Notes: a model not told the origin generated them from the sequence alone. DNA of 64,000 nt from Lumnitzera littorea (GCA_024138015.1 JAMXBB010000006.1:73255077-73319076), one strand, 5' to 3'; positions 47,589 through 58,336 are shown, counted from the stretch's first letter. Program-made: numbers and translations.

Positions 47589-48835
47589 CACTAGATTATA
47601 TAATAACTATTAGTCTTTCATTCCTAATTACATGGTCACTCTAGTCACACATTATATTAAGTAACTTGATCCTTACACCCCTGGCTTTAAACGGACTAAC
47701 CTCTAGGTAATTGTAGGGCGGCATAGTACTTGAAGTGATCACAAATCAAAACCTGCAAAAGGATCTATAAGGGTATGAGCAACTATAGCTCAGTAAGTTG
47801 AATTAGAGACTCATGAATGCATAAATGCACAAATAGGGTTATCAAACAATTATTTTCATGCAATGCAACAATCAAGTGTCATCGCACAATGTAGTCCGGT
47901 CCGTGGTGAAATCAGAGAAATTTCACCTGCTCCAATCCGAGTTGAGGAGTTCCATGTTATACAGCAGCTCACAACCAAACCCAGGCTTGTGCAATGGAGA
48001 CCTCGCTCCTCCCGCGACTACCTTCGAACCATTGACTTCACCCCCGCTGCGGCCTCCTCTCCTGTCACTTAGTTCGACTAAGGATGAAGAAGGGACCATT
48101 TTGCAATCCTACGCTATCTCTTTCGAAGGGGTCGGTATTTGGTTGGAGAATCCTATGTTCCCCTAATGGGTTGCAATGCATGACATTTTTGGGTATTAGG
48201 GTCGACTAAGATTAAATTTCGTTTAGGGTGCTCAAACAATTTCATACCAATTTAATCAGTCACAAAATCACTCATAATACAAATTTCAGCACGAATTCAT
48301 ATACATCAATCACATGCGTAAACTACTTACATTCACAATCATATACAAGCCTAAGTCTCCAAGTACTACAAAACTAGTACTTTATTACAATAAGCAATAA
48401 CCCAACTTACTTAAAATTGCTTGATCGCTCGATCGCTCGATCCCTTAATCGCGAGCTGATTTGTCTCTAGGTATCCTATAATACAAATAAGTCTTTTTAG
48501 TACTTATATTTTATGGATTTTTATTCTAATTCATAATGTAACTCATTTTCCCCATGTATACCTATATCATACTAATGATCCGCTGTACTTTATTTCGGGG
48601 TTCGAATCCTAAACTATATTCTAGTTTCAATTTCTAAGTCTTAAATAGGCTCGAATCCCAGTGTAACATTAATCACATTACGCTCGGGTATTCAAATATC
48701 CTATTAGGTCATAATTTGGTATTTTAAACTATTCGGTACACGCTAACCCTAATTGAAATATCAGATTTATTCCCGATATGTAAAAATCTTACATTTTGAG
48801 ATATTTACTTAAAATTAAATGTCATTTCAGATTTA
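47589..48835 (-). mobile_element. 3' LTR of element D (partial)
   Basis: It aligns with 52259 to about 53496 at a few percent divergence, with differences mostly C/T. It lacks the first 255 bases and the last 1.4 kb of the complete LTR at 52004-54898. The right edge is the N at 48836; the left edge is an abrupt change with no visible duplication. An 8-base unit GATCGCTC is present three times near 48421 but fewer times in the other LTR. Confidence 0.8.
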
Positions 48836-48836
48836 N
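48836..48836. other. single N joining unrelated parts of element D
   Basis: Left of the N is the middle of an LTR; right of it is the middle of the protease. About 1.4 kb of LTR plus the polypurine tract, integrase, RNase H and reverse transcriptase should lie between them. The single N therefore probably stands for several missing kilobases, or the two contigs were placed next to each other wrongly. Confidence 0.75.
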
Positions 48837-48974
48837 GAGTTCTAACTTTATAAGTTACATTAACAGTAACCACACTAATTTCTTGTTCATGTACAAATTT
48901 CTGACTTGCAAAGGAATGAGATGCACCAGTATCAAACAGCACAAAAGCAGGTTATCCATTTATCAGCACATGTC
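48837..48974 (-). pseudogene. element D protease, N-terminal part (cut by assembly gap)
   Basis: The minus strand encodes HVLING, a TAA stop at 48954-48952, then PAFVLFDTGASHSFASQKFV and EQEISVV. The DTGA active-site motif identifies a retropepsin of the Ty3/gypsy type, which cuts the Gag-Pol polyprotein. The frame runs directly into the N at 48836. The stop replaces a residue just before the conserved PAF and is explained by one C-to-T change in CAA. It follows the candidate intron at 48975-49094 in phase with gag. Confidence 0.8.
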
Positions 48975-49094
48975 CTGGAATGTACTAATACTATGGTTAC
49001 TAACTACACTAGCATTCATACATCTTAAAATGCAAATATTTCAATTTAATTCACACTTAGAATTATCATTACAATAGATAGTCTGAGTACGTAC
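48975..49094 (-). other. candidate intron between gag and protease of element D
   Basis: The 120-base segment begins GTACGTACTC and ends ACATTCCAG, is about 72 percent A+T, and holds many stops in the gag frame. Removing it joins LVTG to HVLING, the spacing usual in related Gag-Pol proteins (VTG-x-LING before the protease). The boundaries give a perfect GT...AG pair, and the splice falls after the first base of a Gly codon on both sides. Being a multiple of three it keeps phase if retained, but then ends translation. No transcript evidence is available here, so splicing is an inference. Confidence 0.6.
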
Positions 49095-50424
49095 CAGTTA
49101 CAAGTCCTTCATCATTTTCCTCTTCAACTCCCATGATCTCCTCGACATCATCATGGTATTACTCCTCCATAAAATCCGAGAAATATTCATTCTCCTCAAT
49201 TTCCATATCCTCCAAAGCAAAGATACGAGCAGGTGCGGTGGTATTATCAAAACCTTCTGTTCGCTTAGCTCCTTGTACAAATTGTGGACAGTATCTGGAG
49301 AAATGCCCCTTTCTACCACACTTATTACATTTTATTAATTTCATCTTAGGGCATGCCTTCAATACATGGTTCGGATCTCCACATATAAAACATTTCCCCT
49401 TAAGCTGAGCACAATTTCTTGGAAAATGATTTGCACCACACTTCCAACATTTGACATTGCCATCCTTATCATAAAAGCTCAAACTCAGTATTGACTGCGC
49501 TGGGTTACTAGCCAGAGTTACCATTCTCCTTCTCTTCTGTCCAGAACTGCTACTAGAGGCACTAGGATATGATCTCTTAAATGATGGTCCTGGTCGATAT
49601 CCTCTATTGATCTTTTGACTCCACATTGCTTGTATCCTCACACGATTATCTTCTAATTGTCTTACCTTATCTACCACTTCATTGTAAGTGGTAAAACCGT
49701 AATCCAACAGCTTGCAACACATTGTGGGGTCAAATCCAGTAAGGAACAAATCTTTCTTCAACTCAACATTATCTCGGTATGAACTAGGTACATATTGTAA
49801 CAATCTATTGAACTCAGTCTCATACTGGGTTACACTCATACCTCCCTTCTTTAGTTTAAACAGATCTCGCACCATTCGGTTTTGGACACTATGAGGAAAA
49901 TACTCCTTCCTGAATTCCTCCTTAAATTGTTGCCAATCAATGTTATTTCCAAGTTGCCTTGCTCTCGAGTCCCACCATAATCTTGCAGCTAACTTTAACA
50001 TAAATGTACCATAAGACAACTTTTGAGATTCAGGGACTCTAAAAGCCTCAAAACTTCGTTCGATTTGGGCTAGCCAATCATCAGCTAGATCTGGTCTACC
50101 CATCTCTCCTTCAAAATAACAGTTGGCTTTTATAAATTCAGGAAGTTTATTTACCTCTTGAGGTCGTTCCATTCGTTGTTCAACTTCTTGCGGTCTCTTA
50201 TTTCCCACATTACCACCAGTCAGAAGATGTTGGATCAACATTCCTTACTGTCTCATCATCGTATGCATACTGGCAAGTATTTGTCCAATAGGCATATTCT
50301 CTTGTGAAGGAGGTGGAGATAAATCTTGTCTATTTTGTTCTCTTGGTGGTGATGGTGCTTGTGGTGGAGGGTTTTGATTTCCTTCAGTTCCCCCTTGACT
50401 ATTTCCGTTTCCAGCTTCAGCCAT
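49095..50424 (-). pseudogene. element D gag (two premature stops)
   Basis: The frame starts at the ATG at 50424 (MAEAGNGNSQGG), with a proline-rich N-terminus. A TAA at 50247-50245 comes 59 codons in, before GMLIQHLLTGG. The capsid-like retrotrans_gag domain spans about 50160-49690 (ADDWLAQIERSFEAFRVPE, LKLAARLWWDSRARQL, FKEEFRKEYFPHSVQNRMV, GMSVTQYETEFNRLLQYVP). Three zinc knuckles follow at 49461-49280: CWKCGANHFPRNC (one residue short), CFICGDPNHVLKAC and CNKCGRKGHFSRYC. A TAA at 49161-49159 is followed in frame by HDDVEEIMGVEEENDEGLVTG up to the candidate splice donor at 49094. It is by far the best-preserved gag in the window. The lineage looks like a Tekay/Del-type chromovirus by capsid style, LTR length and primer site. 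The protein would package element RNA. Confidence 0.85.
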
Positions 50425-50880
50425 AATCGCTTAATAAGTTAACTTATAATCATGCATTCATATCTATCTATAAGTTATCCCTACTTTTGTTTAAAGAATG
50501 TTAATAAATGCTGGCAATAAGTATTCATATCAAATAGTAATGACAATATCATTGAAGTCAACATACTTAGTAGTCTAACTTCCATTATATATTTCATTCA
50601 ACCTTACATCATCACTATTACAACTTTAAAACAAAAGATACAACTCGATTACATCATTACTTACATCATCTAATACAGACTCGATGTTTACAACTGTACA
50701 AGACAAAAAGTTACATCAAACTTAATTACAACGTACATCTAACTTGATCCAGAAGCTACAAAATACATCAAAAGTCAAAATACATCAAAAGATCCTAAAA
50801 TACATCAGTTTTCATCAAAATTGCTACTGGATCATAACTAAAAATCTACCTAACCAAAACAAGTCAGCCATCTAACTAAG
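50425..50880 (-). other. spacer between the extra ORF and gag of element D
   Basis: No open frame. It contains ACATCAAA-type runs near 50700-50820 and is otherwise plain AT-rich sequence. It is the immediate 5' untranslated sequence of gag. Confidence 0.4.
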
Positions 50881-51819
50881 CTAATCCTCCTCTGAATCTG
50901 TCGTAGCTACTCCATCAAAGGAGTCGTGAGCCATATAGCCTCCTACAGAGTGATCCTCAGGCTCGCTGTCTGATGCGGAGTTTATAAACACGATCTCTGG
51001 AGTCTCAGGAATTATAATCACCTCCTGCACATCATCATCATCCGACTCAGCTGTAACACCAGCTCCATCTCCAACTATCACGGTGTCCGCAATCACCTGC
51101 ATAACTACAGTATGTATATCTATATCTGGCTCATTCTCATTCTCTTGCTCCTCCTCAGGGTCTTCTTCTGGCTCCTCTTCTTCTGGGTCCTCCTCAGGGT
51201 CCTTTTCTGGATCCTCCTCTAGATCTTCCTCTGGATCTCCCTTTGGATCCTCCTCTAGACCTTCCTCAACATGAACTCCATTTACTTAGGGTTCAATTGG
51301 AGGTGGGTCTTCCGGTGGTGGTTCTGGTATGTCAAACTCAGGTTCAGGGTTAGGGTTCAATGGTATCTCTATACCATCCCCAGCAGGCTCTGGAAACTGT
51401 AGAAACCAATCAATGATCCCTGGTGGGTACTGTCTAGGAATGTATGGAATGTCAGTAGGGATGTGTGCAATACTAGCAGGGTATGGTCTCCCATCCTCTA
51501 ACTTGACAGGAAAATACCGTAAGGGCATCATCATGGTTATAATTCCCTCTTTCTCCAACCATCTCTGCTCAAAAGCTGCTATAACCGTGTATCTATTATA
51601 CTGGGGGCCTAAACTCATTTCCATTCATGCTCACTCATCCTTCCAGCTATAGCACATTTGATCATAAAACTTATCAATGATCTCATCAACCATCCTAAAT
51701 ATATTCCAATCGGCTAATTCCATCAGTAGCCATTGTAATTTAACCCTATAATCAATGGGCGATACTTCTCCATTCCATCCAAACCGTATCCAACTATGAA
51801 TTAGTTCTCCCTTTCGGCC
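50881..51819 (-). pseudogene. extra ORF upstream of gag in element D, acidic C-terminus (three stops)
   Basis: A single frame of about 312 codons runs from 51819 to the TAG at 50883-50881, interrupted only by TGA at 51633-51631, TGA at 51627-51625 and TAA at 51288-51286. The N-terminal half is globular in composition (GELIHSWIRFGWNGEV, DYRVKLQWLLMELADWNIF, MSLGPQYNRYTVIAAFEQRW, PLRYFPVKLEDGRPYP). A proline-rich middle follows (NPNPEPEF, EPPPEDPPP), then a strongly acidic DPEED-type repeat at about 51255-51120 and a Ser/Asp-rich tail. It lies in sense orientation between the primer site and gag. I do not recognise the product. The frame opens immediately after an acceptor-like TTATAATTACAG, so an upstream exon is possible. 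Confidence 0.65.
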
Positions 51820-51983
51820 CTGTAATTATAATTAAACCAATTAATATTTCCAATGTTAAAGATTAAGGTTATTTATATTATACAATCTTTTATCGCCCAC
51901 TTAGTATTACCCACTCTCAATATTCCTATAATGTCTATTTCTTTTAAGTTATGACGCTTCAAAGCGAGTTTACTAAAACTACA
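51820..51983 (-). other. leader of element D with a possible short intron
   Basis: Between primer site and extra ORF. The last bases before 51819 read AATTATAATTACAG, a good plant 3' splice site. A possible donor GTGGGT at 51914 would give a 95-base AT-rich intron. It would join the extra ORF in frame to a 60-codon frame that starts at 52094 in the LTR and crosses the primer site. The donor is weak, and this is only a hypothesis. Confidence 0.35.
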
Positions 51984-51995
51984 CTCTGATACCAA
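51984..51995 (-). promoter_or_regulatory. primer-binding site of element D (initiator Met tRNA)
   Basis: Minus strand TTGGTATCAGAG, a perfect match to the start of the usual plant iMet site, lies eight bases inside the LTR end at 52004. It fixes element orientation as minus and the 52004-54898 LTR as the 5' copy. Confidence 0.85.
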
Positions 51996-52003
51996 CTGAG
52001 AAC

Positions 52004-54898
52004 TGTTACGCCCCGAAGTCGCAGAGTCACAACAGTCCCACCGTGTAAACCATTCTATGATAGTAACTGGCCTCACAGTGCCTACCATAGACATAATCTA
52101 CACAAGGCGTCGACGACTCCTCGCTTTGAAGTAAATAGTTCGATTAATAATTATACTACAATCATGATAAATATCACAATTTCTAATAAACATATATAAT
52201 TATATATATATAAGTCTCCACAGAGCTTCCCAAGAAGTTTCACACAAACATGACAGTTCACTAGATTACATAATAACTATTAGTCTTTCATTCCTAATTA
52301 CATGGTCACTCTAGTCACACATTATATTAAGTAACTTGATCCTCACACCCCTGGCTTCAAACGGACTAACCTCTGGGTAATTGTAGGGCGGCATAGTACT
52401 TGAAGTGACCACAAATCAGAACCTGCAAAAGGATCTATAAGGGTATGAGCAACTACAGCTCAGTAAGTTGAATTAGAGACTCATGAATGCATACAAGCAC
52501 AAACAGGGTTATCAAACAATTATTTTCATGCAATGCAACAATTAAGTGTCATCGCACAACGTAGTCCGGTCCGTTGTGAAATCAGAGAAATTTCACCCGC
52601 TCCAATCCGAGTTGAGGAGTTCCATGTTATGCAGCAGCTTACAACCAAACCCAGGCTTGTGCAATGGAGACCTCGCTCCTCCCGCGACTACCTTCGAACC
52701 ATTGACTTCACCCCCGCCGCGGCCTCCTCTCCTGTCACTTAGTTCGACTGAGGATGAAGAAGGGACCATTTTGCAATCCTGCGCTATCCCTTTCGAAAGG
52801 GTCGGTATTTGGTTGGAGAATCCTATGTTCCCCTAACGGGTTGCAATGCATGACATTTTTGGGTATTAGGGTCGACTAAGATTAAATTTCGTTTAGGGTA
52901 CTCAAACAATTTCATACCAATTCAATCAGTCACAAAATCACTCACAATACAAATTTCAGCACGAATTCAGATACATCAATCACATGCGTAAACTACTTAC
53001 ATTCACAATCATATACATGCCTAAGTCTCTGAGTACTACAAAACTAGTACTTTATTACAATAAGCAATAACCCAACTAACTTGAAATTGCTTGATCGCTC
53101 AATCCCTTAATCGCGAGCTGATTTGTCTTTAGGTGTCCTATAATACAAATAGGTCTTTTTAGTACTTATATTTTATGGATTTTTATTCTAATTCATAATG
53201 TAACTCATTTTCCCCATGTATACCTATATCATACTAATGATCCGTTGTATTTTATTTTGGGGTTCGAATCCTAAATTATATTCTAGTTTCAATTTCTAAG
53301 TCTTAAATAGGCTCGAATCCCAGTGTAACATTAATCACATTACGCTCGGGTATTCAAATATCCTATTGGGTCGTAATTTGGTATTCTAAACTATTCGGTA
53401 CACGCTAACCCTAATTGAAGTATCAGATTTATTCCCGATGTGTAAAAATCTTACATTTTGAGATATTTACTTAAAATTAAATGTCATTTCAGATTTATTA
53501 TTTTTCTTATTTCTATTATAATATTATCTAAATAACCCTATTTTTTTAGATTTATTAATTTACACTTTCACATATTACTAATTTCTTATATTACTTACCT
53601 AATTTCCCTAATTAACCATACTTAATACCCAAAGGCTAGGTTTAGGGTTTTACTTCAAAGATTAACATCCCTACACATATAATTAATATTTCAATCAGTA
53701 ATTAACATCCTAATCACCTAATTAACCTTAAATCACCCAATTTTTCCATCATTTTAGGGCTAAAAATTAACTTAAAAATTTCGAAAATTAATTTTAAAAA
53801 AAATGGCTTCATAGCACTGTTCTACATCATATGAGAATCCTACAGAAAAATTTTGAGCTCCAAACTACACTCCTAAGCCTATTTATTTTCTGGTTTAATC
53901 ATGCTCGGTTTTGAACATTTTGTTAAGGACCTTATATTTTCAGACATAATTAAACTAAATCAATATTTTTCCCTAAATCTACATACAATAAAACCTCAAA
54001 ATAACAAGTTTCATAATTTTCTAGGCAAAATAACTAATTTTACAAAATTACACAAAAATCAGGGTGAATAAATGACTAACCGGTTCGAATCTTTCTAGCC
54101 GTCCAAACCCGGTCCGAGGTTGTCGGCCGGTCCAGGCGGTGGTTCTAGTGTAGGGTGGTGGTTGTGGTTCGGTCCCAGGTGGTGATGAGTTTCACTTGCC
54201 AAATCTGCATAGCTTTTTTTTTTTTTTCTGGATTTTCTCTCGATTTTTTCAATGTTCTAATTTTTCTCAGATGTTAAACTAATCAAATGACTACTGTAAA
54301 TTTTTCCCCTATTTATAGACAATTGTATTAATTAATATGCATTAATTTGATAAGACTTTGTCCAAATTCCTTGATTTTTGACTTTTAGGTTGTTTAATTT
54401 TTATTGGCCAATTTTTCTTTTGCAGCTTTGGACCTGCCACGACCTCATCTTGATTCAAATTATCCTCTTTTGATTTTTCCATAATTATTTTATATTTTTC
54501 TTTAATTATTTGCTTAGTTTTCGGCCAATTTAGGTAATTACGCGTATTTTTATCTACACATAAATACATGTGGGGTACACGTGAACATTCCTAATTATTA
54601 TTTTGGTCGTTCTAAAATTTTTGGTATACATATAATCTATCTCTAGTAATTTTTTAGTTATTATATTGCACTTTTTGCCTTTTCGGTAATTCACAATTAT
54701 TATGCTTAAAATTTGAAAATTTTATAGTCTCCTATTTTACTATTTATTTTCTTAAATTTAAGTTTATGGGGTCATTTTTACTAATATTTCTCTCAATAGT
54801 CTATAATTTTGGTTTGATCAGATCCTTTGGCCGATCACCCTAAACCTTGGGTTTTAAGCTCAAACCTACGGTTATTTGGCTTGGCTTTAAGGCTTACA
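52004..54898 (-). mobile_element. 5' LTR of element D (complete, 2895 bp)
   Basis: Plus-strand ends are TGTTACGCCC and AAGGCTTACA, with the primer site just outside the left end. The right end abuts the reverse transcriptase of element 4 at 54899. It contains the family block at about 52550-52860, a telo-box at 53642-53650, a GC-rich block at 54080-54200, and a CCCTAAA motif near 54838. The frames at 52533-52836 and their twins at 47858-48166 are LTR sequence, not genes. It is the reference copy for LTR-A, LTR-B, LTR-C and LTR-E. Confidence 0.85.
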
Positions 54899-57287
54899 GC
54901 TTCTCCATGAGATGTCTTAGCACATGGTTCATTAATCTCATGAAAGTGGTTAGGGCATTCAACAAGCGAAAGGGCATGACTATCCACTTGTAAAGTCTAT
55001 GTTGAGACTTAAACGTAATCTTTCACTCGTCGCTTGGTCTCATGCGGATTTGATAGTAACCAGATTTAAGATTAATCTTGTTGAAAATCTTGGCTCCACT
55101 CAATTCATCTAACATGTCTTCTAACCTTGGGATTGGATACTTGTATTTAATCATGATTTTGTTCATAACTCGGCTGTCTACATACATCTACCAGGTTACA
55201 TCCTTCTTCGGTACTAAAAGTTTAGGCACAGCACAAGGGCTAAAACTCTCTCTTACATAACCCTTCTCCAGCAATTCATTGACTTGATGTTAGAGCTTAG
55301 AAGCCTACTCAGGATTCATCTAATAAGCTAGCTTATTCAGTAGTGCAGCGCCGAGTACTAAGTTAATGCAATGCTTTATGCCTCGAGTTGGGGGCAACCC
55401 CTTAGGTAATTATTTTGAAAACAGGTCGGCATATTCATCTAACAACTCTTTGATCTCCAGGAATAACTCACCCCGATCCCTCATTTCCAATAGTCGCCTG
55501 ACCAATAAGAGGGTCGGCTCATTAGCATTAATGGCCTCTCAAAACTTGGCTCTACTCATCACTAGAGCCTTCTTCGATCCGCGAGCAAGTTTCGTTTACA
55601 ACTTATTGACTTCTCTCAACGGCATTGGGTTTAGTGTAATCTCCCAGTCATCCTTCTCGAACATGCATGTGTTCCTATAGCCATCATGGATGACCCTCCT
55701 ATCAAATAACCATAACCTACTTAGCAACACATGAGAAGCACACATAGGTAGGACGTTGCAGAGAATCTGGTCAAAGTAGTTCCCAATAGTGATCAGCAGT
55801 AGTATTTGCTAAGTGACATGTAATGCACCTTTCTCACTTAACCATTGCAACTTATACGGCCTCATATGTGAAATGGTCGGCAACTTTAGTTTTGAAACAA
55901 GATCAATTAATGCCACATGGTGCAGCTTCCACTATCTACAATGGGGTACATATCTGATCATTCACCTTATAGGTAGTATGGAACAAATTCTCTCTCTACT
56001 CCTCCTCTCATGAGGGTTCCATGTTCATAGTACATCGGATAACCATAAGTAACTGATCTAAGTCCTCAAGAAACATGTCCTCCTTAATCAACTCTTTCTC
56101 GGCACTTTCTTTCTTGATAGGAACCTCCTCCTCCTCAGGTTTCTCATCTATGCTCTCCACTTCTAACTTTGGGATGTCTCCCTTGATAACCATCGTCCAT
56201 TGATTCGAGCATTAAGTAGCCATGTGTTCAAACCCCTGGCACTTAAAGCACTTGATCTGGCTAATCTTCCTACCAGACCCTTATCCCTTCTCATACGTTC
56301 GAATCAACACTACATCATCTGGTTAGCCTTTTTGCTCGACTCTTACATCAATTTTTTGCTCGACTCTATCTCGATTGAGCTTGGTGACTTGCCTGTCTTG
56401 GTCGGCTAGTTAGCATCGTCACTGGTACTCGACTTTTTCTTTACCTCTCTACTCGCTGGGCGATTTTAACAACTTCATTTATCGTGTCGAATCATCGAAG
56501 CTCCATAACGTCTCGAATGTCTCCTTTCAACCCAATAACGAACCTTGAGACTGTTCGAGCTGGTGGTTCCTCCACTTCGCAACGCATCATAAGCATTTAA
56601 AATTCTTGAACATATTTGTCAATAGTTCGACCTCCTTGTCTCAACTCCTGAAACTGAGTGAATGTATCTTGGAGGTATATTTCCGACATGAACCTATTTT
56701 TGAGCACTCTCTTCATCTTAGCCCAAGTGTTAATCTTTCGGTACCCCTCTCGTCTTCCATGGCCTAAAAATTCTTCCACCATATGGCGACATATCCAAAA
56801 AACTCAATAGCAACAATTCTCACTTTATCATAATCCTCATACTGATAATAATCAAACACACTCTCCACCTTCTCTTCCTAATCCAGATATTCATCAGCAT
56901 TTCCAAATCCATTGAAACTCGAAATTCGAAGCTTCACATGATTAGATGCTCTAGGAATTCGTATACGATCTTCTTCAAAATACTTTTCTTCCTCTTCATC
57001 AAGCTCTCTCAGGTCTATGCTTCGCCTTACTCATCGCCAACTCCTCCACCTTGAATAAGTCAAGCTGGATTTTGACCTCTAATAGGTTAAGCAGCTTGTA
57101 AGGTGTTTTGCACAGCCTCAGTAGGTCAACAAGACAATGCATTAACAGTTCGAGTCAAATCTACAAGTAAGTTAGCTACCTCATCAAGCCGCTCGTCAGT
57201 GCTTCTTGGGGTTCCTTGAGATTATCGTCTATGGTAGACAACTTCACTATCATCACCAATACCAACATTTATACTTGGGTCTATCAT
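54899..57287 (-). pseudogene. element 4 gag, protease and start of reverse transcriptase (broken, cut by element D)
   Basis: Minus strand, starting at the ATG at 57287-57285 (MIDPSINVGIGDD, as in element 3). Gag has a TAG at 56880-56878 where a Trp is conserved, then WWKNF near 56780. Recognisable next are MKRVLKNRFMSEIYLQDTF and a zinc knuckle KCFKCQGFEHMAT near 56240. Then come the acidic EEEEVPIKKESAEKELIKED region at 56130 and protease near 56000-55680. Reverse transcriptase follows from about 55370 to 54899 (PRLEDMLDELSGAKIF, NKINLKSGYYQIRM, TTFMRLMNHVLRHLME), ending at LTR-D2. RNase H and integrase are absent from the window. It is closest to element 3. Confidence 0.85.
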
Positions 57288-57444
57288 TTTTCCTCATAGA
57301 TTCAAACTCAAACAAACACTTTAGAAAATGAACAGCTAACAACACAATAGTCAAATTAACACAGTAACTTGCTCTATTTCACACACATAAAATAGAGTAT
57401 AACATAACTTCAAGAAGAACTACTATAGTTCACACAAAACCTCT

Positions 57445-57457
57445 GCTCTGATATCAA
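57445..57457 (-). promoter_or_regulatory. primer-binding site of element 4
   Basis: Minus strand TTGATATCAGAGC, one transition from TTGGTATCAGAGC, two bases inside the LTR end at 57460. Confidence 0.75.
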
Positions 57458-57459
57458 GA

Positions 57460-58336
57460 TGTTGTAAACTGTGACAAAAAAAAAATAAGACCAGCCGCTG
57501 GATGGGTCCAAGCTTACAAAAAGCTCAAAAAAGATTAATGGGGAAAAGTGTGAAAGGGCAAAAACAAAGAATGAAACAGTAAGCAAAACACACGAATAAC
57601 TCTAGAGGATATGACGCACTAACGGAACTTCTGAAGACTTACGACACGATTCGATATGACGTACAAATTGGTTTGGTGAGGTTACTCGCCACCTAATCAT
57701 GCTTAACGGAAAGAATAAGAGTGATGCTGAAAGTAAATAAACAGTGTTTACGTAAGGAAAAAAAAGTACTCAAAGAATGTATATTAAGAATGATCTGCTG
57801 TCCTGCAGTTATAAGTACAAGAGTATTTATACCCATAAGTTAGGACAACCTGCCTAAAAAGGAAAAAACAAAAAGAAAAAAACAAAAAGGATTTTTCCTA
57901 AGTAATACATAAGATATAAAAAGTTAAAAATGAATATATAAGAAAAACAATTATTGGTGCAACGAATTCTGCACATGATACTGTACAGTGGCGATACTAC
58001 ATTAGTAATGTCATTAGAAGATACGGACAAAAAAATTACTGACAGATGGGCTTGTTCAAGAAGGAATGACTTAGTCAATCTAGACTCTCTCTCTCAGCTT
58101 CTCGACAAAGAGATTACCGAGTAATCGGACAGCTCGATATTAGAGAGTAATCATCAATTCGATATACTATAGAAAAATAGGCAATTATACGGTACAACAT
58201 GAAGGATGACTCAGCAAGAAGGTACTTGACCTCGGCCTCGGCAAGAGCTAGCTGGAATAAAAGGGCTCGTTGTGCCAGCCTCTCTAGTCCTCAAGCTTAG
58301 CTACAAGTCAGAAGTTCGATAGCCTGATTCCCATCA
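57460..58336 (-). mobile_element. 5' LTR of element 4
   Basis: Plus-strand ends TGTTGTAAAC and GATTCCCATCA; read on the minus strand it starts TGATGGGAATCAGGC and ends GTTTACAACA, like the LTRs of element 3. The TATA box is at 57832-57825 (minus strand). It is a single-copy form of the LTR without the duplications seen in element 3. The matching 3' LTR was not found. Confidence 0.8.
57825..57832 (-). promoter_or_regulatory. TATA box of element 4 LTR
   Basis: TATAAATA on the minus strand in the context GGTATAAATACTC, at the same place as in elements 2 and 3. Confidence 0.6.

Noticed and set aside
47858..48166. Pairs of GC-richer open frames at 47858-48166 and 52533-52836
   Set aside because: They are equivalent positions of the two LTRs of element D; the same block is closed by stops in LTR-A and LTR-C.
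48594..48612. GGTTCGAATCC, a B-box-like sequence, also near 53271
   Set aside because: No A box at tRNA spacing; it is simply shared LTR sequence, so no tRNA gene is called.
51083..51274. Ser/Gly-rich 63-codon frame on the plus strand
   Set aside because: It is the complement of the acidic DPEED-type repeat of the extra ORF in element D.
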